Source of the DNA: Mycolicibacterium hodleri
GTDB lineage: Bacteria > Actinomycetota > Actinomycetes > Mycobacteriales > Mycobacteriaceae
Reading direction: 5' to 3'
NCBI RefSeq assembly: GCF_025822245.1
Contig: NZ_JACKTL010000036.1
Span: forward strand, 285-64,284
Length of the DNA: 64,000 bases
Shown one piece after another: positions 53,219-61,175 of this stretch (position 1 is the stretch's first letter; each line of letters opens with the position of its first letter). The notes under the pieces were generated by a model that was not told the DNA's origin, did no database searches, and saw only the letters and a list, made by a program, of their open reading frames with translations. A program made the position numbers and the translations under genes.

Positions 53219-54448
53219 GTGATCGACCGCCTCGCGTCGCGGCTCGACGCCGACGCATTGCTCTTCCGAGACTCGTGGGGAGACGTCTGCCGCCGTGGGC
53301 ACACCGTCCGGCGACGACTCGACGAGCAGCGCGCACAGCTCGGGCGACGAGAGCCATGGGACGTCATGCGGCTGGGAGTCGCCGCCTACTACGTGGACGC
53401 ACTTGCCGACTTTCGGGCCACTCTCGCGACGTTGTTTCGCCGCGAGTCCGACCGCGGCGCGGTCACGAACGCGATGACCATGCTGCACCTGACCCTGCTC
53501 GACCAACTCGCGACGGGAGACTGGAACCAGGCGGAGCAGTCGACGCGACTCGGACGTGACCTGACCGAGCTCCACCGCAACGACCTGTTTCGCCACCAAT
53601 TCATCGCCTACGAGGGACTGCACGCCGCCGCCACCGGCGACGTCGACACCGCTCGCCGGTGCACCACCGAAGTCCAGGCCTGGGCCGGACCACGGCGACT
53701 TGGCCTCTTGAGCACCATCGTGCGGCGCACCGAGGCGCTCATCGCGCTCGGCGCGGGAGACTACGCCGCAGCCCACGCCGTCACCGCCGACAGCCATGCG
53801 GCAGCACGATTCCCGCCCTACTCGAAGCAACCGACCGAAGAGCTGCTCGACGTCGTCGAGGCCGCCCTGGGCGCCGGACACCCCGAACGTGCTCAGGCCT
53901 ACGTCGATCAGGCGATTGAGCTCCGCATCGCCGACATCTCACCGAGGCTGGCCGCGCTCACCGTCGCCGTGCAAGCGATGACCGCCGCGGACGAATCGGC
54001 GGCTCAACTCTACGACCAGGCCCTGGCGCACCCGGGCCTGTCCCAGAACACGTTCGAACGCAACCGAATTCGACTGTCGTACGGCATGTGGTTGCGACGG
54101 CGCCGCCGAACCGTCGAAGCCCGCGAGCAGCTCACTCGAGCAGCAGACGGGTTCCGCGCTTTGTCTGCGCACCCGTGGGAACGACGCGCCACGGGCGAGC
54201 TGCGTGCCTCCGGCGCAGCGGTCCACCGCGCCCCCGGTGGCTCGGTCTCGCTGAGCGCCCAAGAGCGTACGATCGCCGAACTGGCGGCCGCGGGGCAGTC
54301 GAACAAGGAAATTGCCGCCCGCCTCCATCTGTCTCCCAGAACCGTAGGCGCTCACCTGTACCGCATCTTCCCCAAATTGGGCGTGACCAGCCGCGCCGCA
54401 CTCGGCCAAGCCCTGAGGGACGCCTCGACTTCCCCTTTGGACCAGTGA
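53219..54448 (+). pseudogene. LuxR-family regulator, 5'-truncated remnant
   Basis: This 409-aa frame carries the helical TPR-like region and C-terminal LuxR HTH (LSAQERTIAELAAAGQSNKE ... LHLSPRTVGAHLYRIFPKLG) of a family of roughly 900-aa AAA-ATPase regulators. The ATPase half (Walker A and B) is absent. In-frame, family-like residues (LLAVTLYHADPERW) continue upstream of any start codon to about 53162, right against the thioredoxin start at 53159. So the 5' half was lost at that junction. GTG 53219 is the first usable start. A truncated DNA-binding protein could still be made. Confidence 0.7.
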
Positions 54449-54542
54449 AGGAGGCCGGCGGCGCCGACGATTCCGATCACTGGGCCAAACCCATTGCTGC
54501 ACAACGTCGTCGAGAGGCAATGGTTCGCCTTGTCACGCAGCC

Positions 54543-54548
54543 TAGAAT
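54543..54548 (+). promoter_or_regulatory. Candidate -10 (TAGAAT) for leaderless LysR relic
   Basis: TAGAAT is a strong TANNNT match. It ends 6 bases before the ATG at 54555, so transcription would start on the A of ATG. Confidence 0.6.
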
Positions 54549-54554
54549 CGGGGC

Positions 54555-54644
54555 ATGGAACTGCGGCAGGTGCACTACGTCGCAGCCCTCGCCATGCAGG
54601 TGCACGACCACCGTGCCCTCGTCCTGACCGGAACCGACGGCTGA
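54555..54644 (+). pseudogene. LysR-type regulator N-terminal relic (29 aa)
   Basis: The frame MELRQVHYVAALAMQ looks like the start of a LysR-family protein (family pattern MELRQLRYFVAVAE) but loses similarity and stops after 29 codons. Only 5 bases separate its TGA from the ATG of the GlxA-type regulator. The promoter and start of an old lysR gene thus appear to be reused as a leaderless lead-in for the next gene. Confidence 0.5.
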
Positions 54645-54649
54645 CCGCG

Positions 54650-55597
54650 ATGTCGGCCGTACACCGTGTCGTCGCGTTGGCGATTCCCGACGTCGTCGCC
54701 TTCGACCTGTCGATTCCCGCGCAAGTATTCGGGCACTACGACGAACGAGACCGATACAGCTTCGCCGTCTGCGCCGAACGCCCCGGCGACGTCCCCACCT
54801 CGACCGGATTCTCGGTCAGTGTGCGCCACGGCCTGGAGGCTCTCGATCACGCCGACACCGTCCTGGTCCCCGGTTTTCACCCCCACCTCGCACCGCCGGA
54901 CTACGCCATCGACGCGCTACGCCGAGTCGCTGCCCGCGGGACCCGCATCGCCTCCGTCTGCATCGGAGCGTTCGCACTCGCGACGGCGGGGCTTCTCGAC
55001 GGTCGGGTTGCGACGACGCATTGGCAATACGCCGACGACTTTCGACGATTGCACCCGCAGGTCAGCCTGAACCCCGACATCCTCTACGCCGATGAGGGGC
55101 AGATCCTCACCAGCGCAGGGATATCCGCCGGCGTCGACCTGTGTCTACACATGGTGCGCCTCGACTACGGTGCGAACGCCGCGGCCGACGTGGCGCGACG
55201 GATGGTCGTCGCCGTGCATCGCACCGGCGGTCAAGCCCAGTACAGCCAGCGCCCCCTACCAGCCGACGGTGGTCTGGGTGACACGCTGGAGTGGGCGATC
55301 ACGCAGATGCGGCGGCCTCTGACGGTCGACAGTCTGGCCCACCGTGCCGGGATGTCCAGGCGAACCTTCGTGCGGCGCTTCGCCGAACAGGTCGGTACGA
55401 CGCCGATGCGCTGGCTCGTCGGCCAGCGTGTGCTGGAGGCCCAACGCCTGCTCGAGGCAACCACTCTCGACGTCGACGACATCGCCGACCGCTGCGGATT
55501 CGGCAGTGCCGCGGTGCTTCGGCTGCACCTGGCCCGACAGGTGGGCATGACTCCCACCGCCTACCGTCGCGCGGCGCGTCGCCCCGAGCCCGTCTGA
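54650..55597 (+). CDS. GlxA-type AraC-family regulator with DJ-1/PfpI domain
   Basis: This 315-aa protein has an N-terminal DJ-1/PfpI domain (about residues 5-175, with the nucleophile-elbow-like region IASVCIGAFALATAGLLDGR) and a C-terminal AraC HTH (about 215-305, SLAHRAGMSRRTFVRRFAEQ and IADRCGFGSAAVLRLHLARQ). Such regulators often sense a small ligand; the DJ-1 domain is usually non-enzymatic here. Family members control arginine, choline or stress genes. The start ATG 54650 follows the LysR relic by 5 bases, suggesting coupling. The target may be the carbonic anhydrase gene downstream, or the gene may be autonomous. Confidence 0.9.
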   Translation: MSAVHRVVALAIPDVVAFDLSIPAQVFGHYDERDRYSFAVCAERPGDVPTSTGFSVSVRHGLEALDHADTVLVPGFHPHLAPPDYAIDALRRVAARGTRIASVCIGAFALATAGLLDGRVATTHWQYADDFRRLHPQVSLNPDILYADEGQILTSAGISAGVDLCLHMVRLDYGANAAADVARRMVVAVHRTGGQAQYSQRPLPADGGLGDTLEWAITQMRRPLTVDSLAHRAGMSRRTFVRRFAEQVGTTPMRWLVGQRVLEAQRLLEATTLDVDDIADRCGFGSAAVLRLHLARQVGMTPTAYRRAARRPEPV

Positions 55598-55707
55598 GCG
55601 CTGCCCCGTCGCACCGCGGACCAGGCGCCGGCGATTGGCACGACCCGGACCCCGCGTGGCCGTTTCGACCCTGGAGGGGCCAGCCGCGCAGGGCAACACT
55701 GGTCGGT

Positions 55708-56250
55708 ATGAGCAACTTCGACGAACTCATCGTCAACAACACCCGCTTCGCCGCCACCGACATGAAGGACCACGTCCCGGCAATACCGTTCCTGCCGACC
55801 AAGCAGGTCTACCTGATCACCTGCATCGACCCTCGCGTGGACCCTGCCGTGCTGCTGGGTCTGCACCTCGGAGACGCGATCGTCGCCCGCAACGTCGGTG
55901 GTCGCGTGACGGATTCCGTGTTGGCGGACCTGGCCTGGATCAGCTACCTCCACGAAGTCAAGACACCCGACGCCCCCTGGTTCGAACTGGCCGTCATCCA
56001 CCACACCGACTGCGGCTCGGGCCTGATGGCCGACGACGAGCTACGCGCCGAATTCGCCGCTCGCGGCTTCGACGACGGCACGCTGCGCCGCACCGCGGTC
56101 CTCGATCCGGCCGAGACCGTCGCGGCCGACGTTCGACGCATTCGCGCCACGTCGACGATCTCCACTCGAATTGCGCTGTCGGGCTTCATCTATGACGTCA
56201 GCACGGGGCGGCTCACCGAGGTCGTGACGTCTGATCGAGCCTCGGCGTGA
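55708..56250 (+). CDS. Beta-class carbonic anhydrase
   Basis: This 180-aa protein has the beta-carbonic anhydrase zinc ligands: CIDPRVDP (Cys-x-Asp-x-Arg, about residue 39) and HHTDCG (His and Cys, about 98-103). It interconverts CO2 and bicarbonate in the cytoplasm. It is shorter than plant-type enzymes and close to the small actinobacterial subgroup. The ATG start is 110 bases after the GlxA-type gene. No overlap or clear shared promoter is seen. Confidence 0.88.
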   Translation: MSNFDELIVNNTRFAATDMKDHVPAIPFLPTKQVYLITCIDPRVDPAVLLGLHLGDAIVARNVGGRVTDSVLADLAWISYLHEVKTPDAPWFELAVIHHTDCGSGLMADDELRAEFAARGFDDGTLRRTAVLDPAETVAADVRRIRATSTISTRIALSGFIYDVSTGRLTEVVTSDRASA

Positions 56251-56684
56251 ATGTGATCGTCACCGCCCGAGGTTGGGGGAGGCGAACGCGACGGTGAGAA
56301 CGTCGTCTCAGTTGCCCTCCTGCGGCTGCCGGTAGTCGACGAACGCGGCGACGGCGGTATTCGTCGCCCACCACAGTGCCGCGTAGCGGTCGTCCTCGGT
56401 GACGCGTTCGCCGTCGTCGTCGGTCATGGATGTGCAGTGGCTTCCCGTCATGGGTGCGGTCCGCTGGCTCGAGGCGCGTGGGGGGTCTCGACGCGGGCTG
56501 AAGTGGTCACTGTGGTCAAACCCCTCGTGTGAGTTGTCATTCGCTTCTTCTTCGCCGGCGTGCGGCGACGGGACAACCATCTCGCGCTGGCGGCCCGACG
56601 TCTGTCCGGTGACTGGTGGGCGGGGCGGGGGATCTGCGTGTCCGCCGATCGGGGGAGGGACGGGATCGCCGGGCCCGCCCGCCG
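56251..56684. other. Intergenic stretch with one weak small ORF
   Basis: Most of this 434-base stretch shows no convincing gene. The only candidate is the 39-codon minus-strand ORF at 56308-56427. The 3' end of the lipoprotein gene borders it on the right. Confidence 0.5.
56308..56427 (-). CDS. Small acidic ORF (39 aa), uncertain
   Basis: MTDDDGERVTEDDRYAALWW starts a 39-aa frame that ends VDYRQPQEGN. The composition looks protein-like (acidic start, WW and aromatic core) compared with the arginine-rich shadows around it. There is no similarity I can name and no clear ribosome binding site. It may be a decayed remnant. Confidence 0.3.
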   Translation of the reverse strand: MTDDDGERVTEDDRYAALWWATNTAVAAFVDYRQPQEGN

Positions 56685-57209
56685 TCACCCAGAGACGACG
56701 TCCCCCTGAATGTCCTCCGACAGCCTGTCGGTGTGGTCGGAGCGATGGTCGAAGGCGTCGCGACATTCGCCGAATACGTCGACGATCACGTGACCGACCG
56801 GCGCCGTGTCGGGCTTGGGCGGGGGAATGACCCACACGCTCACGTCGACTCCGTCGCGCGAGAACGTGGTGCCGTGCGAGGTGAAGTCGGGATCGGTCTG
56901 CCAGCCGCGCTGCCGCAACAGGTTCATCACGGTGTCGGAAGACACTTCGCGGGTCCGGTCGGCCCCGGGCATCCACAGCAGCAGATTGCCGTGCCCACGA
57001 AAGGGTGCGTCGCCCTGGTCGTTGCACGAGTCGTAACCGAACTTCGCCTTGGCCACCTCGGCGCCGAGATCGGTGACCACCTGACGCGACGCGTCGACCA
57101 CTTGCCGGCGCGCGTCCTGCGGAGAGATCGGATTGCTCACGGCGTCACTGCATCCCGTCGCACAGAGCAACGCGAGCGCGCCGGCAACGCTTAGGTCTAC
57201 GAGCCTCAA
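56685..57209 (-). CDS. Lipoprotein (LppJ-like)
   Basis: This 174-aa protein has a lipoprotein signal: a short basic start, hydrophobic core VAGALALLCA and lipobox ATGC with Cys at about residue 20. The mature part is a small domain with a Cys pair (YDSCNDQG and FGECRD), likely a disulfide. It is the last gene of a three-gene operon, 33 bases after the WXG-type hydrolase. The order matches the M. tuberculosis Rv2077A-Rv2079-lppJ region in my memory. Function unknown; envelope-anchored outside the plasma membrane. Confidence 0.8.
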   Translation of the reverse strand: MRLVDLSVAGALALLCATGCSDAVSNPISPQDARRQVVDASRQVVTDLGAEVAKAKFGYDSCNDQGDAPFRGHGNLLLWMPGADRTREVSSDTVMNLLRQRGWQTDPDFTSHGTTFSRDGVDVSVWVIPPPKPDTAPVGHVIVDVFGECRDAFDHRSDHTDRLSEDIQGDVVSG

Positions 57210-57242
57210 CGGTCAGTGCCCCTCTTCGTTCGGTCGTCATGG

Positions 57243-59060
57243 CTAGCCGCCCGGCCCGGTGTGATGGTTGTCGTCGTCGGAGCGGTGAACCAACTCGGGA
57301 TCGATCACGATCGAGGGCGGCAACCCCGGGATGGGGAAGGGAAACCCGGGGGTCTTCACGCGGTGGTCGGCGGTCATGCCGTCGTGTCCGAGCGCGTCGC
57401 CGTGCCCGGACACGATGTCGCCGATGCTGAACAACGACTCCGATCCGTTCTTGAAGTACGAGGTGTGCTCGTCGATCGGGTTCGGACTGAAGTCCGCCAC
57501 CTCTGCGTGAAAGCGGGTGGAGCCGAAACCGTCCATGGCGGGGTCCCTGCCGAGTCCTACCCCGGGCACGTTGACGTGTTCACGTCCGAGGTTGGTGACG
57601 ACGTCCGTCGACGCCGAGCCCACGTAGACGTGCCCGTCGGGTCGCAGGTGAAAGTCGGCCGCCGACTTCGCCAAATCGGTGCCCGGACACCCGACGAGGA
57701 CGACGTCGTCGGCGTGCATTCCGTAACCCGCCGCGGCGTCGGCGACCGTCGTCGAGCCGTAGGAGTGACCGATCACCGTCGTGTGGGACGGGCTCGAATC
57801 ATGCGTGACGGCAAGGGCGTTGACGTCTGGGGCCAGTATCTGGGCACCGTTGCGCGCCATGTTCGGCTCGGCCACCGCGAGATCGTCCGGTGCGTCGTAG
57901 CCCATCCACTGGACGACCGCCGTCGAGTGGTTCCAATCCGCCCGGTTCGCCTCGTTGTAGACGTTGACGCCGCTGCCGTCGGAGAGCGTCCCGGCCGACA
58001 CCGACGTGGTCAGGCCCGAGACCATCACCGAGGTGTTCGCGGCCGTGTCGGGGTCACCGATGGCGATCGCGGCGGCGCCGTCACCGCCGAACGCCTCGGG
58101 CTCGTACTTCATCAGCAGGATTTCCGGGGTGTTGCCGTAGGCGTCGGTGGCGTTGGCGGCGTCCTTGTCCAGCGCGTCTTGGACCTTGAGGGCGTTGTGG
58201 TAGCGGTCCATCATCGTGCCGGCCATGCCGTACTTGTCGGGGTGCGCCAGGACTTCCTCGGTCGTGACCCCTCGAGAGGACGCGACCTGGGCCGGGCGAT
58301 CGAGGTCTCGTCGCAGCAGGGCCTCGTTGGCGGTGCTGCGGTCGGCGACGGGAATGCCGTTGAGATTGCCCAACCTGTCCGGCCAGGTCGCCAACAACCG
58401 CGTGCGTTCGCCGTCGCCGAGCGAGGTCCACCACGCGTTGACCTGTTCAGGGCTCTTCCCGACGGGAATCTCGGCGCCCGTGTCGTACGGCGGTGGCGCC
58501 TCCGCCAGCGGCCCACCCGCGAACCGCGCCGGCGTGCGGTCAAGACCGGCGACGGCAGTGCGCAGTCGCCGGCTGACCGCGTGGTCGGCGGCGTCAAAAC
58601 CCGCCAGCAGGGCCTTCACCCTCACCGAGTTGCTGGCCGCCAGCTGTCGCATCTTCATGGCGTTGACGGGACTGGTCTGGGCGTACCGATCCAACGGGCT
58701 GCCTGGCCGAACGGACACCGTTCCGTCTGGGGCGACCTGCCAGCCCTGAGCGGAGAACGTGCCGACGGTATGCAACAGCACGGTTCGGTTCTTGCCTAGC
58801 GCGGCACCCCCCTCGTGCAGGGCGGTCTGCGCCGTGGTCATCGCGTCGCGAATGTGCTGCATCCGAAGCAGGGTGGGTTGGGCCTTGGCGATGGCGGCAT
58901 CTGCGGCGGTGCCCTGCCAGCCGGACCGCAACTCCGTCAACGTGGCGCGCTGGGCGTCGATCCGGGCGGCAAGGCCCGACGCTCGAGCGCCCAGTTGAGC
59001 GGCCGAGTGGCACAGCCCCTCCGGCCGGGACGCCTCGACCAGAGGAATCGTCACGGTCAC
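57243..59060 (-). CDS. WXG100-like / alpha-beta hydrolase (DUF1023) protein
   Basis: This 605-aa protein has an N-terminal helical hairpin with a WXG motif (TELRSGWQGTAADAAIAKAQ, about residues 43-62), as in type VII secretion substrates. Its C-terminal part is a DUF1023 alpha/beta hydrolase domain with nucleophile Ser in VIGHSYGSTT (about residue 430). It resembles M. tuberculosis Rv2079. It is preceded by a DUF2580-like gene and followed by a lipoprotein, so export by an ESX system and an envelope lipid or ester substrate are plausible but unproven. ATG start. Confidence 0.85.
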   Translation of the reverse strand: MTVTIPLVEASRPEGLCHSAAQLGARASGLAARIDAQRATLTELRSGWQGTAADAAIAKAQPTLLRMQHIRDAMTTAQTALHEGGAALGKNRTVLLHTVGTFSAQGWQVAPDGTVSVRPGSPLDRYAQTSPVNAMKMRQLAASNSVRVKALLAGFDAADHAVSRRLRTAVAGLDRTPARFAGGPLAEAPPPYDTGAEIPVGKSPEQVNAWWTSLGDGERTRLLATWPDRLGNLNGIPVADRSTANEALLRRDLDRPAQVASSRGVTTEEVLAHPDKYGMAGTMMDRYHNALKVQDALDKDAANATDAYGNTPEILLMKYEPEAFGGDGAAAIAIGDPDTAANTSVMVSGLTTSVSAGTLSDGSGVNVYNEANRADWNHSTAVVQWMGYDAPDDLAVAEPNMARNGAQILAPDVNALAVTHDSSPSHTTVIGHSYGSTTVADAAAGYGMHADDVVLVGCPGTDLAKSAADFHLRPDGHVYVGSASTDVVTNLGREHVNVPGVGLGRDPAMDGFGSTRFHAEVADFSPNPIDEHTSYFKNGSESLFSIGDIVSGHGDALGHDGMTADHRVKTPGFPFPIPGLPPSIVIDPELVHRSDDDNHHTGPGG

Positions 59061-59082
59061 GGCGACTGTCCCTCGGTCGGAG

Positions 59083-59382
59083 TCACTTCGCGATCTTGCT
59101 CAGCCGCCGACCGAGGTCGCCGTCGGTGTGGTGGTATCGGTCGGCGGCCGCCGAGAGGTTCGTGGAGTGGGCCGTCAGCTCCTCGTAGACGGCTGAGGCG
59201 GCGGTGTCGAACATCGTGGCGGCGAAGCGACAGGCGCCCTCGACGAGCAGCCCCGCCATGCCCGTGCCCGCGTCCGCCATCGACGGGCCCGTGGCCATGG
59301 CCGCGACGTAGGTCCCGACGTCGTTCTGTGCCGCCGCGGCGGTCCGAAGTCGGGCTGGGTCGACTCGCAAGACTCCTCCCAC
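59083..59382 (-). CDS. DUF2580-like type VII secretion-associated protein
   Basis: This 99-aa protein of the ESX-1-secretion-associated (DUF2580) type is two helices of WXG size (VDPARLRTAAAAQNDVG ... TNLSAAADRYHHTDGDLGRR), without a W-x-G motif. GTG 59382 is chosen because a TAGGAT -10 predicts transcription starting there; GTG 59388 and TTG 59370 are alternatives in frame. It ends 22 bases before the WXG-hydrolase gene and probably pairs with it. Confidence 0.75.
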   Translation of the reverse strand: MGGVLRVDPARLRTAAAAQNDVGTYVAAMATGPSMADAGTGMAGLLVEGACRFAATMFDTAASAVYEELTAHSTNLSAAADRYHHTDGDLGRRLSKIAK

Positions 59383-59389
59383 GCCCACG

Positions 59390-59395
59390 ATCCTA
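59390..59395 (-). promoter_or_regulatory. Candidate -10 (TAGGAT, minus strand) for the DUF2580-like operon
   Basis: TAGGAT on the minus strand ends 7 bases before the GTG at 59382, consistent with a leaderless transcript. Confidence 0.5.
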
Positions 59396-59525
59396 AATCC
59401 GCCGCAGACGGGCCCCGTGCACCATTTTTCTAGGCCGCCGCCGCGCGACCTGCGGCCGCTTGAGTTCCCGGGTCGCGGACTATTGACTGGCATCCGGGTA
59501 TATCCGCATCGATCAGGAGGCACGC

Positions 59526-61049
59526 GTGATCACGCTGGACAGGCTGGTCAACGTGCTCGGCGGTCACGGCGTCCAGATGCGCTCCTGCGCGATAGCGCGA
59601 TCCACCGAATTGGGCAGCGTCGTGCTGCACGAGGCCGCGGACGGTGCGACGGTGACCGGCGACGTGCTGTTGGCCATCGGGGCGCGGTCGGCCGAGGAGG
59701 CGGTGCCGTGGGCGGTGGCGGCCCGCGCGGCGGTGGTACTCGTTCGCGACGACGGTTCCACCACGCTCGCGGCGCCGGTGGCGGGTGTCGCGGTGTTGGT
59801 CGTCGAGCCGGCCGTGCGGTGGAGCGAGCTTGCGGCGGTGGTCTACGGGCTGGTGCTGGAGGGCCGCGAAACCGAATCCGGCCGCGGCCCCACCGATTTG
59901 TTCGCCCTCGCCGACAGTCTCGCCGAGTCGACGGGTGGCGCGGTCACCATCGAGGACGCGATGGCCCGCGTCCTGGCCTACTCCAGACGGCAAGGTGGGG
60001 CCGACCCGGCCCGCGTCGCGACGATCATGGGTAGGCAGGCACCGGAGTACCTTCGCGAATCGTTCTCGGCGCGTGGCGTGTTCGCCCACCTCGCCGCCTC
60101 CGACGAACCCCTGTTCGTCGAACCCGACGTGGAGCACGGCTTGTCGGGGCGCATGGTCGTCGCCGTTCGGTCGGGGCGGGAACTCATGGGATCGGTGTGG
60201 GTCTCGTGCCGTGAACCCATGGTCGAACCCGAAGTCACCGCGCTGGCCCACGGCGCGCGCACGGTGGCGCTGCACCTGCTGAGGTCGCGCGCCAGCGCCG
60301 ATCTCGAACGTCAGGTCGAATCGGAACTGGTGATCCGATTGTTGGACGGCAGCGCCGACGCCGCCGCATCGGCCAGCCGGCTCGGGCTGCCGCAGGGACC
60401 GATGCGAGTGGTCGCCGTGCAGGCGTCGATCGACGCGGAACGGGATGCGGCTCTGCTCTTGGCATTCGAGCGGGCCACGGCCGGGTTCGGATGGTCGCGT
60501 CCGGGTCGGAGCGCCTTGGCCGGAAACACCGTCTACACCCTGCTGCCCGGCGAACCCGCCACGGCCGCACGCACGTGGGTCGCGGGACTTCGCGCCGCTC
60601 TGCCGGACGAGACGACCGTGTCCGCCGGGATCAGCAAGGCGGCGACCCCGACCGACCTTCCCGCGGCCCGCCAGGAAGCCGACGAATGTTTGGCTCTGCA
60701 CGACAGCTGGCCGACCGGTTCCGAGCCGCCGGCCTACGACGAGTCCTGGGACGCGATCCTGTTGCAGCGGCTCCGCGCCGCGGCCCACGTGGGCCGCACT
60801 CCCGACCGCGGACCGATCGCCGAGTTGCGCCGCCATGATCGAGCCCATGCCACGGAGTACGCGTCGACGCTGCGGGCATGGCTGGAAGCCCTCGGCGACC
60901 CTGCCGCCGCCGGTATCCGGCTGGGCGTGCACGAGAACACCGTGCGCTACCGGATGCGCAAGATGGCCGAGGTCACCGATCTGCCCCTGCACGACTCCCG
61001 GAAGCGCGTGGCGATGATGGTCGAACTCGCCGCCGTCCTCACCGACTGA
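59526..61049 (+). CDS. PucR-family regulator (next to D-amino-acid dehydrogenase)
   Basis: This 507-aa regulator has an N-terminal PucR-like domain (LDRLVNVLGGHGVQMRSC), a middle domain and a C-terminal HTH_30 (about residues 463-490, PAAAGIRLGVHENTVRYRMR). GTG start preceded by AGGAGG. It is 126 bases upstream of the dehydrogenase gene in the same direction. Family knowledge: PucR members such as AdeR of M. tuberculosis activate amino-acid catabolic genes. Control of the adjacent gene is likely. Confidence 0.92.
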   Translation: MITLDRLVNVLGGHGVQMRSCAIARSTELGSVVLHEAADGATVTGDVLLAIGARSAEEAVPWAVAARAAVVLVRDDGSTTLAAPVAGVAVLVVEPAVRWSELAAVVYGLVLEGRETESGRGPTDLFALADSLAESTGGAVTIEDAMARVLAYSRRQGGADPARVATIMGRQAPEYLRESFSARGVFAHLAASDEPLFVEPDVEHGLSGRMVVAVRSGRELMGSVWVSCREPMVEPEVTALAHGARTVALHLLRSRASADLERQVESELVIRLLDGSADAAASASRLGLPQGPMRVVAVQASIDAERDAALLLAFERATAGFGWSRPGRSALAGNTVYTLLPGEPATAARTWVAGLRAALPDETTVSAGISKAATPTDLPAARQEADECLALHDSWPTGSEPPAYDESWDAILLQRLRAAAHVGRTPDRGPIAELRRHDRAHATEYASTLRAWLEALGDPAAAGIRLGVHENTVRYRMRKMAEVTDLPLHDSRKRVAMMVELAAVLTD

Positions 61050-61058
61050 ACCCCGCGC

Positions 61059-61095
61059 TTGTCGTGATCCGACAACGAGGTCGTCGGATGTTGTC
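61059..61095. promoter_or_regulatory. Nested inverted repeats, likely regulator binding site
   Basis: TTGTCG-TGATC-CGACAA (61059-61075) is a perfect inverted repeat. CCGAC...GTCGG (61069-61087) and GACAAC...GTTGTC (61071-61095) overlap it. The cluster lies between the PucR gene and the dehydrogenase gene and is a good candidate operator. Confidence 0.5.
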
Positions 61096-61175
61096 CCGAG
61101 CCGCCAAGTAAAGCCACGCCGTCCACCGCACCATGGAGTCATCGGGAGACGGTGACGAGGCGAGGAGGCATCACG

